Below, piece after piece: positions 7,698 through 20,420 of a stretch of DNA of 64,000 bases. Location: assembly GCA_916048095.2 (NCBI GenBank), contig OU696596.1, positions 3,707,195 to 3,771,194 on the forward strand, in the 5' to 3' direction. The translations under genes and the position numbers were made by a program. The stretch comes from Sacculina carcini. Its lineage: Eukaryota > Arthropoda > Thecostraca > Sacculinidae. Below the pieces are notes generated by a model. That model saw only the letters and a program-made list of their open reading frames with translations, was not told where the DNA came from and made no database searches. Positions within the stretch are counted from its first letter, which is position 1. Every line of letters begins with the position of its first letter.

Positions 7698-9650
7698 TAC
7701 AGTCAACAACAAAGTTCAGCACACACGCACACCAGCACACACACACACACACACACTCCATGCATACACATACACACACGTGCACACCATCTGCCTGTAT
7801 AACCAGTGCTGCGCATACAGACACGCACACATTCACAAACAAACATCTACCGCTCGCGCAAGGACCACAGCCACACAAACACGCGCACACTTTCACTCGC
7901 GCTAACATACACACTTACATACGGAAACATCATAGCCCAAACACCCACACACACACACACACTAATGGCTGAGCAATATACCACACCCTTAAAACAAGTT
8001 TTTGTTATTTGGACGGTTTTCAAGTGTTTCATTTCCATCGGCAAATTGTTCCATGCTCTAGGGCCATTACATAATATGCAGTGTTTAAATAACGTTGTTC
8101 GGAATTTTGGGCATTGCACATCATGCTGACTTCTCATGGACTTATCCTCGTTTCTTGTATGAATAAAAATGCGACTTGTCTGGTTGAGTTTCACATGTTT
8201 GAATATGAGCATGATAATGAAGAATTTGCAAATTGTTTCAAATTTCATTATTTTCATGGAAGAAGAAATATGTTCAACTGAGTCATATTTCCTCAAGTTC
8301 ATTATGCACCTGATGATTTTATTTTGTGCAATCGATTACTTTAATAAGAACGATGGCCACGTACATGACCAGATCGACACACAGTACTTCAGTTGAGGAT
8401 AAATCAACGTGAAGTAAATGTTGCGCATGACTTCATTGGTTAATTGAGGTCTAATTTTGTATAGAATTCCACAAGATTTTGAAATTTTGTTGCAAACATA
8501 ATCTATGTGTTCACCCCAATTTAAATTTTCATCTAAATTGAGCCCCAGAAATTTGGTATTCTGAACTCTCCGAATCAATTGACCATCGATAGAAATTGGA
8601 AGAAAGGTTAGATTTCTGGACCTATTTTGGAAAAATATGCAATTCGTTTTGTTGAAGTTCAGTTTCAATTGATTACACTCAATCCAGTTAACAACACGTT
8701 GGAGCTCGTTCTGGACATTGAGATGCAGATTTTCAAGATTACTGTCACTGAACAATAAACTGGTGTCGTCTGCATATATGGTGAACTTGGCTATGCTGCT
8801 AGATTGGACTATGTCATTTATAAAAATAAGGAAAAGTATAGGACCAAGCACCGATCCTTGTGGTAACCCTCTTGTAATTTGCTCATACGATGAGTAATGA
8901 TTATCATAGTACACCGACTGAGTTCTTCCAGTCAAATAGGTTTTGAACAAATTCAGGGGGACTCCTCTTATGCCCATCTTCTGAAGTTTTGCAAAAAATA
9001 TTTCATGATTGAGAGAATCGAATGCCTTTGATAGGTCCAGAAATATTCCTGCCACATGCATACCATGATCCAAGCTCGTGTATATTTCTCCAGCAAAGTC
9101 AAGGATAGCGTCTTCAGTAGATTGTTGTGTGCGAAACCTGAACTGAGAGGAAGTCAGCAATTTGTTAGACTCCAAATAGTCAGTTAATCGGCTGGATATA
9201 CATTTTTGGAATATTTTCCCAAAAGCAGGTAACAATGAAATAGGACGAAAGTTATTAATATCATTTATATCACCACTCTTGTGAATTGGAATAACTTTGG
9301 CTTTTTTCAGTGCATCGGGGAAGATTCCAGTAGTGAAGGTCAGGTTTATAATATGTGTCAAAGCAACAACGATATGCGAACTCACATACTTGAGTAGTTT
9401 GGGAGATATATCATCGTACCCCGGAGAATTATTTTTGATATCACACAGATATGACAACACTTCACATTGCTTTACTGGTCGCAGAAACATTGATGCTGAG
9501 ACATTTTCTTTGAGGAATTCACGATAGTCTGCACTTGTATTGGAACTGCTTATTGTACAACCAATTTTTGAGAAATGCTCATTGAATGTACGAGACAAGT
9601 CTACATTTTTGCGCTTAAGCTCTGGTAAATATGTTTTTTCAAATAAATAA
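7698..9650 (-). mobile_element. 5'-truncated LINE (CR1/Jockey-type), 3' end in CA repeats
   Basis: A non-LTR retrotransposon fragment on the minus strand holding the RT and C-terminal region but no endonuclease. Its 5' truncation abuts module A at about 9650. The 3' part runs into CA microsatellites shared with positions 1-356. The fragment sits between the two arms of the nested inverted repeats. Confidence 0.75.
7847..9640 (-). pseudogene. LINE reverse transcriptase, one in-frame stop
   Basis: The minus-strand frame shows the core motifs of a non-LTR RT. These are FRPISLLP, the motif A stretch FLDLSKAFDSLNHE, GLPQGSVLGPILF, the catalytic YADD, and a GLNLDENLNW thumb-side motif. A TAA at 8336-8338 interrupts it. 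The same frame continues beyond the stop (8335 to about 7973) with a typical LINE C-terminus containing GPRAWNNLP. The end then dissolves into microsatellite translation. The endonuclease half is missing through 5' truncation. RNA-templated DNA synthesis is the ancestral role; this copy is dead. The first 20 or so residues of the longest frame come from flanking module A. Confidence 0.8.
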
Positions 9651-9651
9651 A

Positions 9652-10228
9652 TATGCACACAAATACCTATCACATTACATTACGTATATATTTGTTTTAC
9701 TAATAAAGCACGCATTTAAACCAACATCTACACTACCGACTGTTACCAGAATGTATGAATTGCGCTATATTTCACTGATACGTAACATTATTATTAAATC
9801 AGAAGTATTAATTCAAACACTAAGAGAAAATATTTCATTGTACCAGGCAGGAACAACCGGAGTGAGAAATTGGCATATCATATATACAGTTCAGACAATA
9901 CGTGTGTATATGTGTGCATATCTGCTATGCAGGGAAACGCTATGTATTTTTACACCAATCTTGAAATTATGTGAGAAACAAGATATAATTTGAACTAATG
10001 TGAAATTTACTAATGAAAAAATTATTTAACAATAATCAAGTTTAGTAATAATGTATGAATCAAGCTTGTGTCATAGCCGAATTGTGTATATATTGAACTA
10101 ATCTATATATATATTCGTAATCAATCGTTACTTTAATCTATACTCTTCCCTGATCGTTTTGTCCTTCAATTCAAAGCTGATGTGCTAGTATTTGTAGGCT
10201 ACAGTGAAAACACCATGTTATTATTTGT
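9652..10228 (+). repeat. Module A, full copy
   Basis: Same repeat as at 411, including the 80-codon frame (ATG at 9751) and the tail that ends in a TGTAGGCTACAGTGA-like stretch shared with module E. The left edge is the LINE insertion boundary. Confidence 0.65.
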
Positions 10229-10415
10229 TAGTGTGTGTGTGTGAGATTGTGTTTGAGTGTGTCAACGTCTTATTGTGTCTGTGTGATCGTGTATGGTTTA
10301 ATTGTGTATGGCGTGCGAGAGTGTGTGAGCGAGTGTGTGTAGATGTTTCGGCGTGTGTGTGTGTATGCGTATAGTGAAGTGTGCATGCCCCGCGGCGGCG
10401 AGCTAGCTAGTATCG
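10229..10415. repeat. Degenerate GT-rich stretch
   Basis: Interrupted GT repeats followed by the GC-rich joint CCCCGCGGCGGCGAGCTAGC, also found before module A at 380-400. No gene. Confidence 0.5.
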
Positions 10416-10620
10416 CACGCACACACGCACACAAATACCGATCACATTACATTACGTAGATATTTGTTTTACTAATAAAGCACGCATTTAAACCAACATC
10501 TACATTACCGATTGTTACCAGAATGTATGAATTGCGCTATATTTCACTGATACGTAAGATTATTATTAAACCATGAGTATTAATTTATACACTAAGAGAA
10601 AAAAATCCATTGTAAATTAA
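10416..10620 (+). repeat. Module A, 3'-truncated copy
   Basis: Matches module A up to the AGAGAAAA region and then diverges at about 10615 into unrelated sequence. Confidence 0.6.
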
Positions 10621-11548
10621 GTAGACGTGTAGCTTTGTCTGGCCACAAACCAGATCCAAAGCTGCATACCCCCAATTCGGCCTTGATATCCTAAACCAAC
10701 TACACATTATGGACAGATTACATAAGAGGGAAAAGAAGAAGCAAAATGATGAAATAATTTTGGACCAGAAGATACACATAGCAATAAGTTATAATGCTTT
10801 TATTGTCTAGTACCTCACACACAAACTCAACCCGACACAAACTCAACCCGACACAAACTCAACCCCTAGCTAGTGATCATTTCTTGACGTAACCTCACCT
10901 AAATGTCTGGCATATAAACCCGCCCGTTGTGGATCGTGTCGATCCGTTCTGGATCTTGAAGACAAATCCGTTAGTTTTTTATAAGAAGGCATTCTACACG
11001 GTGAAATTGAACGTTTTATTGTCTATAGTTGCTGTCTGCGGGACATATTTATTTCATAAAAATGATCCATCGCTTCTTTTACGTTTAAAACCACTGGTCT
11101 ATATCATTGAGCCCGCGCAGTTATTTTAACCTCATATTCAAGCATACATACACACACAGACAGATAGAGAATTTCAATGTAAAGGACATATTTAAAAACG
11201 TTTTTCAAGGAGGCTAAGCCACCCTGTAAAATTCCTGGATCCGCCATTGTCCACATTGATCGCTGTGTTAAATCTATAAGTCGTCGGTGGAAATGAAATG
11301 GTCTTGAATAAACGGTTGTATCTTTTGGAATGTTAACACTACATATTTGAAAAATATATCATCTTGTAGAAGACAAAATTTCCAATCTGTGGAAAATAAA
11401 TGTCAATTCTGTTGAGCAGTTTTCCTCAAACCCGTGGCATAAAATCCCCAAAATGTAAAAAAAGGACACGCGATTTCGATGATCGTGATTTCGGTCAATT
11501 TTGACGTTTTTGGGATGTCAGTGACATACGTGATGAGGTGTTCATTGC
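10621..11548. other. Unassigned sequence with a short tandem repeat
   Basis: No gene recognised. Around 10807-10865 there are three copies of a 16-base unit ACACAAACTCAACCCG. The remainder is AT-rich without homology to other parts of the window. Confidence 0.35.
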
Positions 11549-11738
11549 GGTGTTCAGCGACGTGTCAAGACAGTGTTGCAGGGGCGACTGTGGAGCAAGG
11601 TGCCGGCTGGAGACAGTGAGGGGGAAGCTGTGGCCGAGGTTGCTCGTCGGCCCGCCTTTTCTGGATGCGTCGCTGTCCCGTCAGAGGAAGCTGCTGGAGG
11701 GTTGATGAATTGGGGCTACCGAAGCCGGAGGACCTGAC
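11549..11738 (-). repeat. 189-bp segment, inverted partner of 7244-7432
   Basis: Nearly exact reverse complement of 7244-7432. Flanks differ on both sides, so the pair looks like two insertions or an inverted duplication of one short sequence. Confidence 0.6.
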
Positions 11739-12379
11739 TTAATCTGGTTTTTATATATAGAACTTCTGAAGTAGAACTTAATCTGTATTTTTATTCGATT
11801 TTGTCTCATTAATCCTTTCGTGCGATATCACTTGAAATTAATCATATTTTGTAGTTATTTACTATACTAACACATAGTGTACACACGAAGACAGCACAGT
11901 ACACACAGAAATAACATACACATGGTCGCGATGTGGTCGCGAAGCAGCGTTGGCGTTTATACGCGTGCGTTCGTCCTTGAAACGGGCGCTTATGAGTGAT
12001 AGCAGAGTGAGCGGTGTAAAGAGCGTTGTGTGTTGCAACGGGTGTCATGCGTCATGCGGTACGTTGCCATGGTGACGATGGTGCCGTACGCACGAGCGTA
12101 TTGCGTATGTATGTGTGTCTGTAGTTTGGCGAGCGACTGGATGAGGCAGTATGTGTTGGGGGAGCGAGGCGTCGCGTGTGGTGCTGTTTTGCGATAATTG
12201 TTGTGTCGCGAGTAGTGTTGTATTGTGAATATTGTGCGTGCGAGTAGTGTGCCTTGCGTGTAGTGCTTTGTTGTGTTGTTATTCGTGTCATATAATTTCT
12301 CGCGTATCGTCCCGAATATATACATCTATTACAATTTCATTGAGTTTTCATGCCAATATATTATAATATATGCCAATAT
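11739..12379. other. Unassigned sequence
   Basis: No gene recognised. The middle part (11900-12300) is richer in GC and in GTGCG/CGTGTG-like words. The end is a TA-rich stretch. Confidence 0.3.
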
Positions 12380-12852
12380 ATATAATATATTATGATATAT
12401 TGACACAATTATTGTTCAAAGAGCCGTTGCAACCGCCCCCGAGGGGCTGCCCACCATGCTCACACATCGTACTACACCACGCTCCCAACATCTCACGACA
12501 TCCTCCGGTTCGTGGACATTTCCTAAAATGGAATGACACTATCCTGCATACCCAAAAACGTATAAATATCAAGTAGCACAGATATTAAGGTGAATATCAA
12601 TTGCTAAATCCTAACAGCAGACATTTGGACATTTCTTGATCTTCAGACCTAATATTCCATCTCTTTTCCCATTTTATCCTCATATATATCGTTTTAGTGA
12701 CTCTTATCTGCAAAAAAGTCACCAAACTTCGTCGTAAAGTCACATAATAACTAGAAAAATAACAAAAGGTAACCTGACGAAAAAAATAACCTAAAAGCAA
12801 AAAAAGTAACCCTTAGGTGAAAAAGTAACATTATTAACTTTTGACAGCCCTA
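12380..12852 (-). mobile_element. GGCTGTCAAAAG element, right inverted copy
   Basis: Reverse-orientation relative of 6058-6590. It ends in GACAGCCCT at 12843-12851. The tandem GGTTAC repeats are fewer than in the left copy. No coding region and no clear target duplication at the right edge. Confidence 0.5.
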
Positions 12853-12915
12853 GTAATTGCTAATTCTAAATCACAAATAAATTAATAAAAATAAATCATA
12901 AAGAACTCGACAAAG

Positions 12916-12920
<5 letters not shown>

Positions 12921-12968
<48 letters not shown>
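12921..12968. repeat. (TA)n microsatellite
   Basis: 24 uninterrupted TA dinucleotides. Confidence 0.95.
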
Positions 12969-12971
<3 letters not shown>

Positions 12972-13560
12972 AATGAAGATATATAGAGAATATGAGAAGT
13001 GAAGTGAAATCTAGAAATGCTTACGGTCCAGAAAATCTTTTAGAGAACAAAAACATTGAAGTATGCATTAATATGCAACTTCACAATTTTGCCTGAGGGA
13101 AGCATTAATGCGTTTAACATTAATGCGTTTAACATTAATGCGTTCACTATATTGTTTTGCCCTAATGCTCATTGATGCTATACAAATTCAATTACTGACA
13201 TATACATGGGCTTAAATCCTGGGGGGTTTGGGGGATATATATACCCCCCGACAAATTGGCTGGGGGGTATGAATATGCAATTATACCCCCCGAGATTTAT
13301 GCTGATTCAGTTCATTGGGTATATTATCATCAAAATCAGCATAGAAGGCAAATGACAATAGGCAAAAAATGTAAGAAATTATAAATATGTGAAGAATTAT
13401 ATTACGCAATACACTTTTCATTGGGGTATTTGTGTTGTAATTGAATAGGCTGAAAATAGTTGAGTGTCTCATGTAATTGACCAACTGAGTCATCTTTTGA
13501 ACACTAATGCATGATGGCTGTCATCCCCCCCCCCCCCGAGCCTCGACACAAATCTACGCC
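12969..13560. other. Intermodule region with G/C-run hairpins
   Basis: Contains three copies of a 15-base unit ATTAATGCGTTTAAC (about 13103-13146), a 9-bp stem GGGGGGTAT / ATACCCCCC at 13262-13291, and a 14-base C run near 13526. The clustered G/C runs could mark the ends of a small degenerate DNA element (about 13210-13560). No gene. Confidence 0.4.
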
Positions 13561-14121
13561 GATGGACATATCTATTTTCCTATGTCAAATCACAATTATC
13601 ATTCTTATATATTAATTATAATGACAACTGCAATGCATATTTGCTGTTATCAGTATTAGTGAATAGAAATTATATAAAAACCGCAGGTCACCTAATGATA
13701 TTTCGACGAGTAAATAAATGCTGTGGTATAAGCTGTGATGTATGTTATAACAGTGGCTCAGTATAATGCTTCCGTTTGTGGAGAAGCCTTTGTTAAAATA
13801 TATGAACAATAAATTACTATTCAAAATATGTTACTAGTTGTCAGTTGAGAGCAGCGCATTTCTAGGCGAGTCTTGTCAATTTTTCCTGCTCACAACCAAT
13901 TATCTCTCTTTAAGCTAAACGCAATCAAGCATACAAACCCGCCCAGACATACACCTGAGAGGCCTACCGGTGATGCGTCAATGCAGAATAGCCAATACTA
14001 TATTTTTTACAGATTACAACCCTGCCTCAGTCATGTGAACTAGAAATCAAGCCTAGCTATGTCACTTCTGATCACATTTTGTCTGTATAACCATGCACGT
14101 TTAAAGCCTGCGATATTAATA
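13561..14121. other. AT-rich sequence, partly module C edge
   Basis: The first 40 bases match the right edge of module C (3500-3549). The rest shows scattered short matches to module D (the TTTTTCCTGCT and CTCTCTTTAAGCTAA words) and no gene. Confidence 0.35.
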
Positions 14122-14459
14122 TATATAATGATTTTTTTAGTAAGCTTGGCTTAGCATATCTTGTTCAGTTGGATCTTAAAATTTTAAGAATGAACATGTT
14201 GTGAGTTCATCACAAATACAATAGAAATATGAAAGTTGGCCAAGACAGTGCACTAGGACTAATCTTGCGCTTGTTTGTAATAATAAAATTGTGCATTATA
14301 AGTTTATCCAACAATTATTGCTTGAATGAGATAAAATATTCAATAACTGCAATGATGTACGTATGTGGGCAGGAAAATTAAGACACTGATCAGCGAGTCA
14401 AAATGCACAAGTATTCCGGCTACAAGTTTTAAATGTCCGTCACTGCTTATCAGTGATAT
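14122..14459 (+). repeat. Module F
   Basis: Repeated at 62232-62574, starting near TTTTTTTAGTAAG and running into module B. No coding potential. Confidence 0.6.
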
Positions 14460-14775
14460 CTATTTGTTTTACTAATAAACCACGCATTTAAACCAACATC
14501 TACACTACCGACTGTTACCACCACTACAAGTTATAATTGACGGTCACTGATAGTGATATTGAGTAGATGAGTAGACAAGTAGATGAGTGTTGTGCAAAAA
14601 TTTGTGATACAAGTTATAATAGTGATCCAGTATAATTACCATAAGTCGGTTCTGTGAAATTATATTAACGAAATTGTATATTCAAAGCCAGTAATATGTC
14701 TCGCTACTGATTAAATCTTGCAAAATAACAACGTCAATGTATCGTGTGAAATATGTAAGTAGGATAATTCACCTC
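14460..14775 (+). repeat. Module B
   Basis: Repeated at 18331-18645 and 62575-62888, always immediately before module A. It opens with a diverged piece of module A (CGCATTTAAACCAACATC), so B and A may descend from one unit. Confidence 0.65.
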
Positions 14776-15195
14776 ACACACACACGCACACAAATACCTA
14801 CCACATTACATTACGTAGATATTTGTTTTACTAATAAAGCACGCATTTAAACCAACATCTACATTACCGACTGTTACCAGAATGTATGAATTGCGCTATA
14901 TTTCACGGATACGTAAGATTATTATTAAATCAGAAGTATTAATTAATACAGTATTAATTAATGTAATATATTTATTTAAGAGAAAATAATTCATTGTACC
15001 AGGCAGGAACAACCGGAGTAAGAAATTGGCATGTCATATATACAGTTCAGACAATACGTGTGTATATGTATGCATATCTGCTATGTAGGGAAAAGTTAGG
15101 TATTTCTACCCCAACCTTGAAATTATGTGAGAAACAAGATATAATTTGAACAAATGTGAAATTTACTAATGAAAAAATAATTTAACAATATAATA
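14776..15195 (+). repeat. Module A
   Basis: Module A with a 21-base internal duplication near 14940-14965 that breaks the 80-codon frame. This supports the view that the frame is not under selection. Confidence 0.65.
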
Positions 15196-15571
15196 ATTTA
15201 ACAATATAATAACAAATATCACACATCTAAATATATTATACCATCCTACTGGCAATTTTATTTTCTACAACACCGTATAAATTTTAATATCAATTTTCCA
15301 GACTGCATTCAAAAAAGTTACGGCGGTATGAAGTCAAAATGACAAAGTCAAAAACACAAAAATTTCACTGAAAACGGATATAAACCAATATTATACCAAT
15401 TGAACGGATATATTATACCACTTGAACGGATATATTATACCAATATTATACCAATTGAACGGATATATACCAATATTCTTCTTGTGTTATCGTGTATGGT
15501 TGAATTGTGTATTGAATGCGAGCCGGTCACTCGCTCGCCGCTGATTGGTTGTGGCGGTGGCGTGAGGCCTA

Positions 15572-15603
<32 letters not shown>

Positions 15604-15669
15604 CTCCCGTGAGTCACGGTGTGAGTCTAGGAGTCTTGTTCGAAGGGTGGTAATGTTGCGACCTCTGGC

Positions 15670-15704
15670 AGGCGCGCGTGGGGCAGTGATGCCCACGCGC
15701 GCCT
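15670..15704. other. GC-rich hairpin of module D
   Basis: AGGCGCGCGTGGGGCA pairs with TGCCCACGCGCGCCT around a short loop, with one extra G in the left arm. Compared with the hairpin at 7606, an A-T pair is replaced by a G-C pair, so pairing is kept although sequence changes. Confidence 0.6.
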
Positions 15705-16744
15705 ACTTGTAATACAGTTTTAGTTTTTGAGTTTTGTTACATAAAGGTTTACTTATATATGTTTGCTACAATTCCTCAAATAATGTTTGTTAAACATTTC
15801 CTCAATTTGTACAATTCCCCAAAAAATAATGTATGTTTGTTACAATTCCTCAATTCCTCAATTTTTCCTGCTGACAACCAATTTCCTCTCTGTACAAACG
15901 CCATGTGGTCTCATATACGCCTTGATTATTATTATTATTGATAATTACAGGCAAGTTCAGTAGAAAGAGATGAGCGCAAGCACTATTATCACCATGCGGT
16001 GGCCTCATGTACCGTAAACTGACCAAAAGATACAGATGGTTTGAGAAAAACGAGTTTAGTTAATGAGTGAACCCATGCACAACCCAAGCGAAACGCTTAA
16101 ATCAGAGCAGATGCATTGTCGACAAATTGGCAAATTCGGCGACTAAATTGGCTTGCCCACTGTTTTCACTCGCTTGGCTACACACCCCACAAGATTTAAA
16201 GTAACATCTGTTCGACGGCTAACTTCTTGTTAGCCAACGAGCATTTAGTAACACTTGCACCAACTCCAACACTTGCTCGCACTTTACTGCTCGTGTTCTG
16301 TATATTTTCTCTATATCGTCTGTATCGTTCAATTTAGACAATTTGAATAATTACGATTATAATTATTACTGGGAACAAAATGAGATTCTTTATCCAAATT
16401 GTGTGTTGCAATTTTTCGGATAATCAGTAGCAAAGCATAGTAATGAAAACTGAATGATATCTCTCTTTAAGCTAAACGTAACGATAATTATCAGCACCCG
16501 CACATAATACTATGGCTATTACTACTATCTCGTTCAGTGCAATTTCGCAACCCAGTGATATTTAGCCGAGTAAAATAATGTTGTGACATATTCTTTAATG
16601 CAATTTATAACAGTGGTAATTCTGCATAATTACTCCGAGGCGGAATTGTGAAAATTCGTGAGCAAAAAATAATTACACCGCATCACTAATAAATATTGCT
16701 ATTGATGTCATTATGCACAGGATCAACATCAATGTACTAGTACT

Positions 16745-16980
16745 TGTATAAGTACTGGTATATTGATGTACTTATGTTGTATATTGTATAGCACTAGTAT
16801 ATTTATGTACTAGTATATTGATGTACTAGTATATTTATATACTAGTATATTGATGTACTAGTATATTTATATACTAGTATATTGATGTACTAGTATATTT
16901 ATATACTAGTATATTGATGTACTAGTATATTCATATACTAGTATATTGATGTACTAGTATATTTATATGATATAAGTCCT
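16745..16980. repeat. TACTAGTATAT minisatellite
   Basis: A 32-base unit combining TGTACTAGTATATT and ATACTAGTATATTG, repeated about five times. The core ACTAGT is palindromic. Shorter arrays exist at 25600-25700, 30040-30180, 39530-39660, 59190-59310 and 61380-61490. Confidence 0.8.
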
Positions 16981-17690
16981 TGATCTAGAGTAGCAAAAAC
17001 CACTAATTCGCCAACTAACTAGCCTAATAAATAATTAATATCAATTATTAATCAGTAAATAACTTGCCTAATAACTAGAAAATAATAAATATCTATCATT
17101 TTCCATATTGCTAAAATTATCTGCTTATAACTGCTTTCACGCACCTACAGTAAGAGTAACTTTCCGGATTTTAACAACTTCTCTATTCTTCTATGTCCAT
17201 ACTAGATCTTGTTGAAGTGGAAACATGATGTAATGATATTCAGTGTCCACAACCAGCCAAATGAAACAATTAATCATGCATCAAATCGTTAGTATTTAGT
17301 ATACAAAAATAATGCATATATAACAGTAAGATAGCTTAACCATACCTTCTTGACCTGAAAATTCGGTAACGAAGAATGAACACGTTGTTAGTACATACCT
17401 AATACAATATGATAATGAAAGTTGGCCAATACAGTGGTGCAATAGGACAACAAGGTAGTGAAATAATCATCAGTGGTTGGTATTTGTACTATATAGTGAC
17501 AATATGATGGCGCTATTTTATTTTACTTTCTATTTATTTTACTTTTTTCTCTATTTCTCAACAACTAAATATCACATATCTAAATATATCATACCATCCT
17601 ACTGGAAATTTTGTTTTCTACAACACCGTATAAATTTTATTTTCCAGACTGCATTCCAAAAAAGTTACGGCGGTATGAAGTCAAAATAAC

Positions 17691-18330
<640 letters not shown>

Positions 18331-18645
18331 TTGTTTTACTAATAAACCACGCATTTAAACCAACATCTACACTACCGACTGTTACCACCACTACAAGTTA
18401 TAATTGACGGTCACTGATAGTGATATTGATTAGATGAGTAGACAAGTAGATGAGTGTTGTGCAAAAATTTGTGATACAAGTTATAATAGTGATCCAGTAT
18501 AATTACCATAAGTCGGTTGTGTGAAATTATATTAACAAAATTGTATATTCAAAGCCAGTAATATGTCTCGCTACTGATTAAATCTTGCAAAATAACAACG
18601 TCAATGTATCGTCTGAAATAAGTAAGTAGGATAATTTACCTCACA
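18331..18645 (+). repeat. Module B
   Basis: Second copy of module B, close to 14460-14775. Confidence 0.65.
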
Positions 18646-19150
18646 CACACACGCACACAAATACCTACCACGTTACATTACGTAGATATTTGTTTTACTA
18701 ATAAAGCACGCATTTAAACCAACATCTACATTACTGACTGTTACCAGAATGTATGAATTGCGCTATATTTCACTGATACGTAAGATTATTATTAAATCAG
18801 AAGTATTAATTTATACACTAAGAGAAAATAATTCATTGTACCAGGCAGGAACAACCGGAGTAAGAAATTGGCATATCATATATACAGTTCAGACAATACG
18901 TGTGTATATGTATGCATATCTGCTATGTAGGGAAAAGCTAGGTATTTCTACCCCAACCTTGAAATTATGTGAGAAACAAGATATAATTTGAACAAATGTG
19001 AAATTTACTAATGAAAAAATAATTTAACAATATAATAATTTGAACAAATGTGAAATTTACTAATGAAAAAATAATTTAACAATATAATAATTTGAACAAA
19101 TGTGAAATTTACTAATGAAAAAATAATTTAACAATATAATAATTTAACAA
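18646..19150 (+). repeat. Module A with tandem tail
   Basis: Full module A including the 80-codon frame at 18749. The tail contains about three tandem repeats of a 50-base unit (TTTGAACAAATGTGAAATTT...). Confidence 0.65.
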
Positions 19151-19561
19151 TATAATAACAAATATCACACATCTAAATAAATTATACCATCCTACTGGAA
19201 ATTTTATTTTCTACAACACCGTATAAATTTTAATTTTCCAGACTGCATTCAAAAAAGTTACGGCGGTATGAAGTCAAAATGACAAAGTCAAAAACACAAA
19301 AATTGCACTGAAAAACGGATATATACCAATATTATACCAATTGAACAGATATATTATACCAATTGAACGGATATATTATACCAATTGAACGGATATATTA
19401 TACCAATATTATACCAATTGAACGAATATATACCAATATTCTTCTTGTGTGATCGTGTATAGTTGAATTGTGTATTGAATGCGAGCCGGTCACTCTCTCG
19501 CCGCTGATTGGTTGTGGCGGTGGCGTGAGGCCTATGCGTGTGCGTGTGTATGTGTGTGTAT

Positions 19562-19593
<32 letters not shown>
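19151..19593 (+). repeat. Module D, 5' part
   Basis: Lead-in, several AATTGAACGGATAT repeats, GC block and an interrupted GT tract (19540-19593). The tract then passes into the duplicated segment. Confidence 0.6.
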
Positions 19594-20305
19594 GCTCCCG
19601 TGTGTCACGGGAGTTTTGTTTAAAAATAGATTTTTATAGGCAAAATTTTTCAATTCAGGCACGCTCCAACAAATTTTACACTCGCGAAAGGAGCATATCG
19701 AATTTAACTAATCAAACCATTTAAGTCTCAGACATTTGACGGATGTTGCTAAGCTAACTCGGACCGGCCAGACAGCCCCAAAAGGAGGGCATATCCGGAG
19801 AAAGTACGTATGGTCATCCTATAACAGGGGTTGGTAAACTTTTTTGCTGAGGACCGGATAACTTACTAAGCCCCGAGTGTGGGCCGAATAAACATTATTT
19901 GCAACAATTGCAAGCCAGAACGAATGCTCCGGGAAATAAGACCAAACAACTTAACTTGGTATTTCATGTTAGTATCGGGTGATTTTCGTTTAACGTAAAA
20001 ACAAAAATAAAAAAATGTTTATTTACTTGAAGGTAATCAAAGAAGCTTCGTTCATATATTAAATCAAGCAAACTCAAGCATCGTCGGCGGGCCGCAGTTT
20101 GCCGACCCCTGACCTATATTAAGCCGACTTTGCTATCGATCATTGCAACCAGGCTCTCTCACTAGTTGAATAATATCCAACAAGTACTCAATTGAACGGA
20201 TATTTACCAATATTCTTCTTGTGTGATCGTGTATGGCTGAATTGTGTATTGAATGCGAGCCGGTCACTCGCTCGCCGCTGATTGGTTGTGGCGGTGGCGT
20301 GAGGC
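19594..20305 (+). repeat. Duplicated segment, left copy
   Basis: Starts CTCCCGTGTGTCACGGGAG, carries a 287-bp hAT element, and ends in the GC block preceding a GT tract. The same segment lies at 23661-24375 with only scattered differences. Both copies start and end in GT microsatellite. Confidence 0.8.
19825..20111. mobile_element. 287-bp nonautonomous hAT element, copy 1
   Basis: Terminal inverted repeats CAGGGGTTGGTAAACT and, at the right, AGTTTGCCGACCCCTG. The flanks TCCTATAA (19817-19824) and ACCTATAT (20112-20119) are an imperfect 8-base target duplication, 6 of 8 matching. No coding region. Confidence 0.8.
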
Positions 20306-20420
20306 CTATGCGTGTGCGTGTGTGTGTGTGTATGTGTGTGTGTTTTTTTGTTGTTTTTTTTGTTTTTTTTGAGACACAAACAAATATATTTACAAACGTG
20401 TACACATATTTACAATACTA

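Larger units (their letters stand above)
15196..17690 (+). repeat. Module D, long copy
   Basis: A 2.5-kb composite unit. In order it holds a lead-in ending CCAGACTGCATTC; 22-base AATTGAACGGATAT repeats (15375-15470); a GC block with GAGCCGGTCACTC; a GT microsatellite (15577-15602); the GC hairpin (15670-15704); short TTCCTCAAAT repeats; a long AT-rich part with TACTAGTATAT minisatellite; and a tail with ACACCGTATAAATTTTA. Other long copies are at 24376-26395 and 60061-62231. No gene. Confidence 0.7.

Noticed and set aside
11842..12325. Minus-strand frames rich in Thr/His/Arg
   Set aside because: Low complexity, no start context and no recognizable domain.
16745..16980. CRISPR-like array
   Set aside because: Units are contiguous tandem repeats without unique spacers, and the DNA is eukaryotic.
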